A program made the translations under genes and the position numbers. From assembly GCA_016282455.1 (NCBI GenBank), contig JAEEKM010000075.1, forward strand, positions 1 through 33,488: 33,488 nt of DNA. The letters run 5' to 3'. Numbering within the stretch: the stretch's first letter is position 1; each line of letters opens with the position of its first letter. Source of the DNA: Treponema sp. Lineage in GTDB: Bacteria > Spirochaetota > Spirochaetia > Treponematales > Treponemataceae. This document shows, in pieces, positions 15,453-22,800 of the stretch. The notes beneath the pieces were generated by a model. That model saw nothing but the letters and a program-made list of their open reading frames with translations. It had not been told where the DNA came from and made no database searches.

Positions 15453-16821
15453 ACATTTCTTCTACTTCAAGCATTCCGGGAACAGAGAAGTCCTGTATTT
15501 CTCCGCTGCGGGCAAAGTCAGCCCAGATTTTGCGCATTGGGATTCCCCTGCTGTAAATTTCACCGGAGGTAAGTTTCATTGCAGCCGGCCAGCCCTCTGC
15601 TTTACCTGCGCCGAAGAGTGGAAGAATGTCCAGTGTGTGAGCGGCCCCTACAAAAGATTTATTTTCTGTCCAGGTAAATTTGTAGTGATAGGTTTTTCCG
15701 CCATAAGAGGCATAATTTTCTGCAAACTTTTTAGATGGATTGATGAATATTTTACTGCTGATTTTTTTGATGATAAGTTCAACAATCCATCTTGTTAAAA
15801 AGAAAGAGTCCATTGCAACAAGCAGTTTGTTTTCGCCGATGTAGGCTGCAACTTCGCGGGTGGCAGAACCAATCATTATGTCGTGGGTTGCGGCAATTTC
15901 TTTAAGCCTGCTTTCAATCTGGGTTTCCGGTGGTAAGGGGTCAAGACCAAAGTGAGGGGCAAATATCAGGTACTTTGCATCCCCTTTTTCTGTTACATGA
16001 CTTACGATTGATTTTTGTGCTTCAAGAATTTCTTCTCTTCCTGCATCAAGGGGAAGAAGATTAAGTTCATCGAGCATTTTCTTTTCCATGTTCTGCCGGT
16101 TAACATAAGTACCTATGGGTGTACTCTGAAGGATTGCCCGCCTGTAAAGGTTTTCTGTACCGTAAGAAAGCATTACGCACCTTACTGCATCTGCTCCTGC
16201 CGACTGACCGAAAATCGTAACGTTTTCTTTGTCACCACCAAAGGCTTCTATATTTTCATTCACCCACTTTAAAGCAAGGATGATGTCCTTTAAACCAAGG
16301 TTTGCGAAATTTCCGTCAGCATCTTTCACAAAACCAAGAACTCCCAGCCTGTAATTTATTCCCACCAGAATAATGTTCTGTTCCTTTACAAGAGGTTCCC
16401 TGTCGTAGCTGGGGGCATCACAGCCACCGTTTCTGTAAGCACCGCCATGAATCCACACCATTACAGGAAGACGTGAGTTCTTGTCTGCATCCTTGGGCAT
16501 TGTGATGGAAAGATACTGGCAGTTTTCTTCCTGGGGAAAATCTTCGTAGCGGGTTCCCATCATAAAACCTTCTGCTGCAGAAGGAAGCTGGAATGCAAAA
16601 GGTGAATCCGCAGTACATTCATGAATCCCGGGAGAATAAACAAAAGGTTCAGCTTCTCCATAGCGGGTACTTGTTGCATAACGGATTCCTTTAACGTGAG
16701 AACAGCTTTCTGTTTCATAGCCTGAAAAAGTTCCTGCCTGGCATTCCCACTGTGTTTTTGCATAACTGGCAGTAGCCAGAAAAATGAAGAGTATAGAAAA
16801 AAAGATCCTGTTTGTTTTCAT
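15451..16821 (-). CDS. Secreted type B carboxylesterase
   Basis: A 456-residue exported esterase of the alpha/beta-hydrolase fold. The signal peptide ends TASYA (residue 21). The oxyanion-hole motif WIHGGAYRNG precedes the nucleophile elbow FGQSAG (Ser207). A Glu sits in SATREVAAY and the catalytic His in the late motif GAAHTLDILPLFG, the place and order expected for a Ser-Glu-His triad. Length is slightly below the family norm of about 500. Substrates are likely ester-linked side chains or acyl esters; nothing narrows this. The frame is open upstream to 17070, but ATG 16821 is chosen for its signal peptide and the AAGGA site. It lies 49 bases after the second AAA+ gene and has its own promoter in that gap, so it need not belong to the AAA+ module. 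Confidence 0.9.
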   Translation of the reverse strand: MKTNRIFFSILFIFLATASYAKTQWECQAGTFSGYETESCSHVKGIRYATSTRYGEAEPFVYSPGIHECTADSPFAFQLPSAAEGFMMGTRYEDFPQEENCQYLSITMPKDADKNSRLPVMVWIHGGAYRNGGCDAPSYDREPLVKEQNIILVGINYRLGVLGFVKDADGNFANLGLKDIILALKWVNENIEAFGGDKENVTIFGQSAGADAVRCVMLSYGTENLYRRAILQSTPIGTYVNRQNMEKKMLDELNLLPLDAGREEILEAQKSIVSHVTEKGDAKYLIFAPHFGLDPLPPETQIESRLKEIAATHDIMIGSATREVAAYIGENKLLVAMDSFFLTRWIVELIIKKISSKIFINPSKKFAENYASYGGKTYHYKFTWTENKSFVGAAHTLDILPLFGAGKAEGWPAAMKLTSGEIYSRGIPMRKIWADFARSGEIQDFSVPGMLEVEEM

Positions 16822-16839
16822 GCGCTTTTCCTTTTTTAA

Positions 16840-16868
16840 ACTATACTTCAGTTTTTCAGGCTTTACAA
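16840..16868 (-). promoter_or_regulatory. Promoter of the carboxylesterase gene
   Basis: Minus-strand TTGTAA (16863-16868), 17-base spacer, TATAGT (16840-16845), placed directly after the stop of the upstream AAA+ gene. Confidence 0.55.
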
Positions 16869-16870
16869 GT

Positions 16871-18280
16871 TTATTTACCGCTAAAAAAATCCACTTCTGG
16901 TATTTTCCAGGGGTCTTTGGAAATTGCAGGACTGCCGCGGAATTTTTTCCAGCCAAGGTAAAGTTCACGGGGAGAGAAGAGGGCAATCTGCTCGTTTGTT
17001 TCGGGGTCTGTGGTAAGGGTTTCGTTACAGACTTTGACGATGGAATCTTCAATGCTGCGCGGGTTGTCATTGCTGTAAAGAAGAATTCTGTTGCGGATTT
17101 CTTCTGAAAGAACTGCCGGTAAAAATTCTCTTAACATGCCGCTGCTTTCAAGCCAGTTTTCGTAAAAGTTATCAAGCACAAAATCCCTGAGCTGTTCGTG
17201 AGTGTAATCTTTTATTTCAAAAATTTTAAGCCGGTTCAGAATTGGAGCGGGAATGCCGTCCAGCTTGTTTGCAGTGAAGATGTAATTTATTCCCGAAGCA
17301 TCCACATTTATTCCAAGGTAGTTGTTAAAGAAACGCCTGGAATTGCTTTTTTCCAGGATGGAATAGAAGATTGTTTCAATGCTGTGATTCTGGTCACCTT
17401 TTATTTTATCCAGTTCGTCAAAGAGAATGATGGGATTTTTAGTGGGTCTTCCGTCACTGTCTGCAAACATTGATTCTACAATGAGTCCGTGACTGGAACT
17501 TTTATAAGCAGGATCAGACCCGGAGAGGGTAAAGTTTGCAACATCATTTCCAAGGTCAATTTTGACTGGTGGTTTTCCCATAAGGATCATGCATAAGTCT
17601 CTGGCAAAAGAACTTTTTCCGCAGCCTGGGCCGCCTAAAAGTACAAAGGGTTTAAAACTTAAAGCTCCGTTTTTCTTAAGTCTGGAAGCATTTGCATTTT
17701 GCAGCATATAGTCAATTACGTCCTTCATGTTGGGATACTTTTTTTCAAGGTCCTTAATTTTTTGAAGTGTATCTTCGTCAATGCAGATGTATTTGGGCTT
17801 ACCATTAAGTTTATTATAAACACTATCCAGTTTAGATGTGTCCGCATTATCAAGGGCAAGCAGGTGGTCATCGTAATTTTCTGCTTCAATGATGGAATCA
17901 TTTTCTTCTCCGAACCAGCCGGGAATTTTTTCTTTGGCAAAATAAGAAACACTATGAGTTTCATTTACAGGACAGAGTATAGGCATCCTGTGCACTCTTT
18001 CTGCAAAAAAATATTTTTCACAATTCTTGCAGTGCATGATAAAGACTGGCTTTTCTGTCTTATCTGAAGAGAGGAAAGTCAAAGTTCCGTCAGGAAAAAT
18101 GAGAATAACTTTTTGTCCCTGCCTTAAATAGTCTGCTTTGTAGCAGGACTTATCTTCCAGAATGATAAGCTTTTGATCTTTTAGTTCAAAAGTTTCACTG
18201 TCCTCATGATAGACTGAAGAAATTTTTAGTGCATCTAAAACTTCAGACATTCTTCTTAGGGTGTTGCTTGGGTACTGCAT
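16871..18280 (-). CDS. Lon-like AAA+ ATPase without protease domain (module gene 4)
   Basis: A 469-residue ATPase. The N-terminal third (1-165) is not recognisable apart from a possible zinc site C84-x2-C87-x15-C103 with H109. The AAA+ core has Walker A GGPGCGKSS (216-224), Walker B IILFDELDK (284-292), sensor 1 FTAN (335-338), arginine finger in ILNRLK (R350) and sensor 2 in NPRSIED (R408). The stretch RRFFNNYLGINVDASGINYIF is close in form to the Lon ATPase segment around its sensor 1, and EIKDYTHEQL follows as in Lon. The chain stops where Lon's Ser-Lys protease domain would begin, so it should remodel or unfold a partner, not degrade it. GGAGG precedes ATG 18280, 20 bases after the previous gene. 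The partner is presumably the other module proteins (inference). Confidence 0.82.
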   Translation of the reverse strand: MQYPSNTLRRMSEVLDALKISSVYHEDSETFELKDQKLIILEDKSCYKADYLRQGQKVILIFPDGTLTFLSSDKTEKPVFIMHCKNCEKYFFAERVHRMPILCPVNETHSVSYFAKEKIPGWFGEENDSIIEAENYDDHLLALDNADTSKLDSVYNKLNGKPKYICIDEDTLQKIKDLEKKYPNMKDVIDYMLQNANASRLKKNGALSFKPFVLLGGPGCGKSSFARDLCMILMGKPPVKIDLGNDVANFTLSGSDPAYKSSSHGLIVESMFADSDGRPTKNPIILFDELDKIKGDQNHSIETIFYSILEKSNSRRFFNNYLGINVDASGINYIFTANKLDGIPAPILNRLKIFEIKDYTHEQLRDFVLDNFYENWLESSGMLREFLPAVLSEEIRNRILLYSNDNPRSIEDSIVKVCNETLTTDPETNEQIALFSPRELYLGWKKFRGSPAISKDPWKIPEVDFFSGK

Positions 18281-18300
18281 TTTCTAACCTCCGTATTTAT

Positions 18301-20445
18301 TTAGAAACCTATCTTGTGGTTTTCCCAGCTGCGTGTTTTTCCATGAACTATTTTGCATAGTTCTTCCGTTACATAGGCGGCATTTACCTTTTCTTTTTTC
18401 ATGAACTTTATCCTTCCGCTCAGGGCACCAAAGTCTCCGGGAGTAACATCTCCTGACTGGTAAATTTTTTCTACCTGATTTGGACTGATTTTTAAGTCCT
18501 TAAAGTAACTTTTACAAAGCAGGTTTACTCCGTCTTTTGTTAAAGGCTTAAAGTCCACTTTTAAGTTGAACCTTCTGTCTGTTGCTTTGTCCAGGCTTTC
18601 TGCAAGGTTTGTGTTGCAGAAGAGAATGCCCTTGAACTGATCCATTTGTAAAAGAAACTCATTTACCTTTAAGTCGTTGTGCCTGTTAAGGCTGTCTCCG
18701 CGGCTGTGAATAAAAGAATCTGCTTCATCAATGAGAAGGATTGCTTTTTTTTCTGCAGCGTTGTCAAAGGCAGCCTTTATGTTCTGTTCTGTTTCGCCTA
18801 CATAGGGGCTAATTATTTCTGAGGCACGGATTATGATAAGGGGTCTGCCCATACGCATAGCAATATTTTCTACATAAGCGGTTTTACCTGTTCCGGAAAG
18901 ACCAGAGAGGAGAATGTGTATTCCCGTAAATTGATCGGATTCTTCTTTCATGGAATCGTTTGCTGCCTGGAGCATTTCTGTGAGTTCCTGGACTGAATAA
19001 GAGGTATTAAGGGCTTCAAGACAATAACTGGGATTGTTTCTTATGTTGTCCGCATGGGGAGAATATTTTTTGTTCAGAAGTTTTGACCTTTCTTCTGCAT
19101 TAAGAAACTCTGTGTGTTTTAGAACATTAGTAAACTCTTCCCATTTATCCGGCTCAAGTTTTAGTTCTTCCATTTTATCTACGGCAACAGCAATTAAATC
19201 TGGAGAGAGCTGCTGTTCAAAAAAATATTCGGCAAGTTCTGTTTTGTCTTTTCTGTGTCTGGGAAGTTTTAGGTTTGTCCAGTAAAGAAGATCTACTCCA
19301 TGTTTTTCAAGTGCATGTTTTTTATCTTTCTCAAAATTACCTGAAGAAATAATGACGGGTACTTTTACGGCTTTAAGGACATTGGAAGAATTTTTCTGTA
19401 TTCTTTCTTCGCATAAGAGATAGTTATCTGCAAGATTTTTTGGAAGAAAGAAAATGCCATTACTGTTCTGGAGTGTAACCGAATAGGCATAAAGATAAAA
19501 TGAAAACTCGGTTAAATCTGCATGAGGGAACTCCTGCCGGATTTCATAGAGGCTTTGAAGTGAATCTTCACAAAGACTGGCAATAAAATTTTTGTTGCGG
19601 AAATCACTTTCGCTTTTGATGAGCATGAAGCAGCCTTTTTTATCTTCTTTGTATTCATGAACCTGCTCAAACATGATGTAAAAGTTTTCTTTGTTTAACT
19701 CCGACATATCTTCATAACTGTACAAATCCTGATTGGGCTTAAAGACTACCGGCTTGACTGTAAAAGAAGGATTGTCCTTTATGAAAAAGGAATAAACAAA
19801 TTCTTCTACGGTCCAGGCGTCAGAAAAGAGGTTGAGGTTTATTAACTCGTTGTTCAGTTTTCTTGTGTAGGAAACTTTAGACTGACTTTTGATATTGCAG
19901 ATGGAACAAAAAAGTTTTGCCTTGTATTCATCAGAATAGGAAGAGGGAAAAAGCCAGCCCCAGTCTCTGTTCAGAAGAGCAAGAATGAGAAGTTTTTTAC
20001 AATCTTCGGAAAGTCCCAGTCCCTTGCAAAAAGACTGAAAGAAAACATTGTTGAATACTTTTTCCAGAGGGGAAAGTTCTTTTTCTTCCGCCCTTTTTTT
20101 TTCTTCGACTATAAATAAAATTATACTGTATTTTTCTGAGTCTGATTTTAAATCGCTGCAAAAACTTTTAAAGACCTCTTCGGGATCAAAGTTGTTTTTT
20201 TGTAATCTCTGAAATTTTTCATTTTCCTTTTTCTCAAGAAAGTTCAGATAAACATTCAAGACTTTTGTAATATCTGAGTTTGTGAGAACAAGCTGGAGAA
20301 ACTCAGGATCACTTTCATGGTCAGAAAGACTGATGAGAGAAAAATTGTGTAAAAAGATCTGACCGGAGATTTCTTTGCTGTTAACATCAAGAACAGTATT
20401 TTTTAAAAGCTCGTTTTCTAAAAAGAAATTCTTTTCTTTTTCCAT
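18301..20445 (-). CDS. AAA+ ATPase with long N-terminal region (module gene 3)
   Basis: A 714-residue protein. The C-terminal 220 residues are a classical AAA domain of the SpoVK/FtsH-like type: Walker A GLSGTGKT (515-522), pore-region loop SPYVGETEQN (546-555), Walker B ILLIDEAD (569-576), sensor 1 FCNTN (609-613) and paired arginine fingers RRF (624-626). The first 480 residues match nothing I can name. Around 145-215 (GLSEDCKKLLILALLNRDW) there is a helix-rich segment like the winged-helix region found ahead of some bacterial AAA domains, and 260-400 may be a degenerate second AAA-like fold. GAGGTG precedes ATG 20445, 70 bases after the methyltransferase-like gene. It differs in subfamily from its neighbour, so the pair is not a recent duplication. 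Confidence 0.82.
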   Translation of the reverse strand: MEKEKNFFLENELLKNTVLDVNSKEISGQIFLHNFSLISLSDHESDPEFLQLVLTNSDITKVLNVYLNFLEKKENEKFQRLQKNNFDPEEVFKSFCSDLKSDSEKYSIILFIVEEKKRAEEKELSPLEKVFNNVFFQSFCKGLGLSEDCKKLLILALLNRDWGWLFPSSYSDEYKAKLFCSICNIKSQSKVSYTRKLNNELINLNLFSDAWTVEEFVYSFFIKDNPSFTVKPVVFKPNQDLYSYEDMSELNKENFYIMFEQVHEYKEDKKGCFMLIKSESDFRNKNFIASLCEDSLQSLYEIRQEFPHADLTEFSFYLYAYSVTLQNSNGIFFLPKNLADNYLLCEERIQKNSSNVLKAVKVPVIISSGNFEKDKKHALEKHGVDLLYWTNLKLPRHRKDKTELAEYFFEQQLSPDLIAVAVDKMEELKLEPDKWEEFTNVLKHTEFLNAEERSKLLNKKYSPHADNIRNNPSYCLEALNTSYSVQELTEMLQAANDSMKEESDQFTGIHILLSGLSGTGKTAYVENIAMRMGRPLIIIRASEIISPYVGETEQNIKAAFDNAAEKKAILLIDEADSFIHSRGDSLNRHNDLKVNEFLLQMDQFKGILFCNTNLAESLDKATDRRFNLKVDFKPLTKDGVNLLCKSYFKDLKISPNQVEKIYQSGDVTPGDFGALSGRIKFMKKEKVNAAYVTEELCKIVHGKTRSWENHKIGF

Positions 20446-20515
20446 TCTTTCACCTCAACTAAAATGATTTTCTTTCTCATCATTCTAAGTGCGGTGAAGG
20501 AAAATGTAATTAAAT

Positions 20516-22237
20516 TTATAATTTATTATTTTCTGAAATACTCAGAAGTTCTTTTTTTGCATTTTCAATTTCTTTTTTGTATTGTCTGCTTAAGCGCTGA
20601 AGATTTTTATATCTTCGTTCAATTTCTTTTTGTTCTGCAAAGGGTTTGCCTGGTATAGTCATTTTTTCAAGATTCTCTTTTGAGATTGCAGGAAGTTTTG
20701 CTCCGCTTGTCAGGGAATGTAAATACTTCTGTCCGCTTGTAGATTCAAGATAGAGCTTAAGATAACAGGGGTTGAAAATCTGTTTGTATTGGTCTCTGAT
20801 TCTTATGACAAAAAGATTTGAGGCAGGAATTACAGCCAGGGAAGAGTCTTCGAATAGTGCAACTTTAAAAGCAGGATAAGAAGTTTTTGTGATTAGGACG
20901 TCTCCTGGCTTAAGGAGGTATTTATTCCAGCTGTTTTTTATGTCAGAAAGACGGGTCATATTTTCGTATTCAATTTCTCCGTCCTGAATGTCTGAAACAC
21001 TCATGTAACGGTAGGGAGTGTTACCGCTGGTTTCTGCTTCCCTTATGCCGGCTGTGTCCTGAAGCCCGCGGAATATTTCTGCATGATTCTTCAGTTCCTC
21101 AAAAGGTTTTGTGTAGTTTTCCAGGAACTCAATCGGATCAAAGGGTTTTGTTGTTTCAAACACAAAGTTTTTTGCTTCCAGATCTTTACAGGTTACTTCG
21201 TTTCTTTCTACGCCGTATCTGTCGCTGTGCTTTAAGCCCAGAAAATGATTTATAATATCTTCATCGTCTTTAAAAACTTCTGTAAGGGATTTTTCTTTTA
21301 AGGGAATCATTACACTGGAAAGGTCTAGAAAGATTATTTTATCTTCCGTGTTGTTTTTGTCAAAGATGAGCAGGGTTGAAACAAGATTTTTCGGGTAAAC
21401 TTCTCCTGCAGGAAACCTTATGAGTCCTTTAAAAAATCCGCACTGGCAGATTGTTTTTCTGAGTTCTGTGTTTTTTTCTGAATAGAGAATGTCAGAAATG
21501 CAGATTATTGCACGGCCATTTTTGTCTAAGTGGTTAAGAACATTTGTCAGGCAGGAAAGAGATTCATCCTGAGAGTCAATGTAATTTTTTACCATTCGGT
21601 TTGGGGTCTGGGAAAAAGAATTTTTGAAGAGGGGAATGAAGGAATATATTTTGTTAAAAAGTCTTTTTTCATTTTTTATTCCATCTTCTTTTATGCAGAT
21701 TTCTATCTGTTTGTTTTCCGGGAAAATTATGTCATTGTATAAAAGTAAAAAATCTCGGACTTCTTTAGAAGAAGTGTAAGAGACGGGTTTTGTGTTAAAG
21801 GTAAAATTTATTTCCGGATTGTTCATCAGTTCTGAAAGGAAACTTTCCGGTGCTCCATAAAAATCTGCAAGACGGTCACTTTCTGAGAGGTCCAAAAGTT
21901 TTGAAACCAGGCGGCACATGCCGGGGGTGGAATACATTTCTTCGTGCTGCTGCAGGGTACTCAGCCTGAAGGATTTAAAATAACTGTGAATGCGCTTTTC
22001 GCTGTAACGTTCAAAATCTTCTGCGGAAAAATCTTCGGGAAGGGTTTGAAGGTTTGCTCTTAAGATGTCTTTTATTTCCTGAGTAACCCTAAGTTCTTCT
22101 ATGAGAAGGGAGAGGTCAGGATTTGCTTTTATATTCTGTTCTAAGGTTTTGTATAAAATGTAGATAAGGCAGTAGGAGGGCATCTTCGTTTTTGTAAATA
22201 CATTTCCCCTGCGGTTTTCTTCCAGTTCATCAATCAT
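20516..22237 (-). CDS. Degenerate N6-adenine methyltransferase (HsdM-like) fused to HsdS-like specificity domain (module gene 2)
   Basis: A 573-residue protein. Residues about 98-300 follow the type I methyltransferase (HsdM) plan: MYSTPGMCRLVSKLLDL (the TP-G entry strand), a motif I position, a motif IV position, then NHLDKNGRAIICISDILYS and GLIRFPAGEVYP, as in HsdM. The two catalytic motifs are broken: motif I reads ADFYGAPESFL in place of D-P-x-x-G-x-G, and motif IV reads YSFIPLF in place of N-P-P-F. Residues about 389-573 resemble one half of HsdS: a target-recognition-like domain with LLKPGDVLITKT and AVIPASNLFVIRI, then the coiled-coil FAEQKEIERRYKNLQ. It probably binds DNA in a sequence-specific way without methylating it. 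ATG 22237 is preferred over an in-frame TTG at 22264; neither has a strong ribosome site. No hsdR is present. Confidence 0.78.
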   Translation of the reverse strand: MIDELEENRRGNVFTKTKMPSYCLIYILYKTLEQNIKANPDLSLLIEELRVTQEIKDILRANLQTLPEDFSAEDFERYSEKRIHSYFKSFRLSTLQQHEEMYSTPGMCRLVSKLLDLSESDRLADFYGAPESFLSELMNNPEINFTFNTKPVSYTSSKEVRDFLLLYNDIIFPENKQIEICIKEDGIKNEKRLFNKIYSFIPLFKNSFSQTPNRMVKNYIDSQDESLSCLTNVLNHLDKNGRAIICISDILYSEKNTELRKTICQCGFFKGLIRFPAGEVYPKNLVSTLLIFDKNNTEDKIIFLDLSSVMIPLKEKSLTEVFKDDEDIINHFLGLKHSDRYGVERNEVTCKDLEAKNFVFETTKPFDPIEFLENYTKPFEELKNHAEIFRGLQDTAGIREAETSGNTPYRYMSVSDIQDGEIEYENMTRLSDIKNSWNKYLLKPGDVLITKTSYPAFKVALFEDSSLAVIPASNLFVIRIRDQYKQIFNPCYLKLYLESTSGQKYLHSLTSGAKLPAISKENLEKMTIPGKPFAEQKEIERRYKNLQRLSRQYKKEIENAKKELLSISENNKL

Positions 22238-22288
22238 ATTGGTCTCTGAAATAATATAATACAAAAACGAAGAATACTCTATATGGCC

Positions 22289-22567
22289 TTAGTACTTCTG
22301 TGGAATAAAGCAGGTTTGTACCAGGTCGTTCAAATCGCATTTAAAGATGGTTTTGATTTTTACCAGATTTTTAAGACTTGGGCTGCTTTTTCCTTCCATC
22401 CAGTTGTAGATTGCCTGCTGACAGGTAAAACCCAAAAGCTCCGACAGCTGGTTGAGTGTCATGTTGTTTTCAATGCACATGTCTCTGATTTTTCTTCCTG
22501 TAGCCGCATTGTTAACTGAAATTTCATCAATTTCCTGACGAATTGCCATAAATTCCCTGTTTCCCAT
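22289..22567 (-). CDS. XRE-family HTH regulator (module gene 1)
   Basis: A 92-residue Cro/C1-type DNA-binding protein. The five-helix domain spans about residues 20-84: GRKIRDMCIENNMTLNQLSE, then the turn LLGFTCQQAIYNWMEGKSSP, then SLKNLVKIKTIFKCDLNDL. A strong AGGAGGT lies 6 bases before ATG 22567. It is the first gene of the minus-strand operon with the methyltransferase-like and AAA+ genes. Its promoter region carries two well-formed symmetric sites, so self-repression is likely. A small regulator at the head of a DNA-specificity/ATPase operon is the layout of many restriction and defence loci, where it holds expression down; that role is inferred. Confidence 0.88.
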   Translation of the reverse strand: MGNREFMAIRQEIDEISVNNAATGRKIRDMCIENNMTLNQLSELLGFTCQQAIYNWMEGKSSPSLKNLVKIKTIFKCDLNDLVQTCFIPQKY

Positions 22568-22586
22568 CTTTCTACCTCCTAAATGT

Positions 22587-22670
22587 TTTGAATATGCATA
22601 TCTGCTATAAATATAATATAGCAGGAGGCTTATGTTTTGTCAAGAAAAAAGTTGTATATGCATATTCAAA
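22587..22670. promoter_or_regulatory. Operator region of the XRE-controlled module
   Basis: Two perfect 15-bp inverted copies, TTTGAATATGCATAT (22587-22601) and ATATGCATATTCAAA (22656-22670), flank the promoter. Each has a palindromic core ATATGCATAT. Between them lies the perfect 8-bp inverted repeat CTGCTATA-N7-TATAGCAG (22602-22624), which covers the -10 box. Such nested symmetric sites are typical targets of a dimeric XRE repressor. Confidence 0.72.
22615..22643 (-). promoter_or_regulatory. Promoter of the XRE/methyltransferase-like/AAA+ operon
   Basis: Minus-strand TTGACA (22638-22643), 17-base spacer, TATATT (22615-22620). Start near 22608, inside the CTGCTATA palindrome, with the AGGAGGT ribosome site at 22574-22580. 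Confidence 0.8.
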
Positions 22671-22689
22671 TTAAATAAAAGATAAAAAA

Positions 22690-22771
22690 AAGGGGATGTC
22701 CCAAAAGTACTAATGGTGGTGGTTGAGGTTCTCGAAACCACCAAAGACATTCAACTTTCAGGACATCCCTT
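22690..22771 (-). terminator. 82-base hairpin acting as terminator of the amino-acid SBP gene
   Basis: The outer arms AAGGGGATGTCCCAAAAGT (22690-22708) and ACTTTCAGGACATCCCTT (22754-22771) pair with one bulge and two mismatches. An inner GGTGGTT/AACCACC hairpin (22718-22724, 22736-22742) sits in the loop. On the minus strand the stem runs directly into eight T (complement of 22684-22691), as in an intrinsic terminator, 30 bases after the stop at 22801. The stem is far longer than usual, so it may be a MITE-like palindrome recruited as terminator. Confidence 0.65.
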
Positions 22772-22800
22772 ATGGACAAAAGAAGTATTTTACAGGATTT

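Noticed and set aside
16822-17070. N-terminal extension of the carboxylesterase
   Set aside because: It overlaps the AAA+ gene in another frame and would bury the signal peptide that begins at ATG 16821.
22238-22264. TTG start at 22264 for the methyltransferase-like gene
   Set aside because: No ribosome site precedes it; ATG 22237 is the more ordinary choice, although its own site is also weak.
16871-22567. Standard type I restriction-modification system
   Set aside because: No HsdR is present, the methyltransferase motifs are broken and the ATPases are AAA+, not the SF2 helicase type of HsdR.
22684-22771. Insertion sequence remnant
   Set aside because: No transposase fragment or flanking target duplication is visible; only a hairpin followed by a T tract can be supported.
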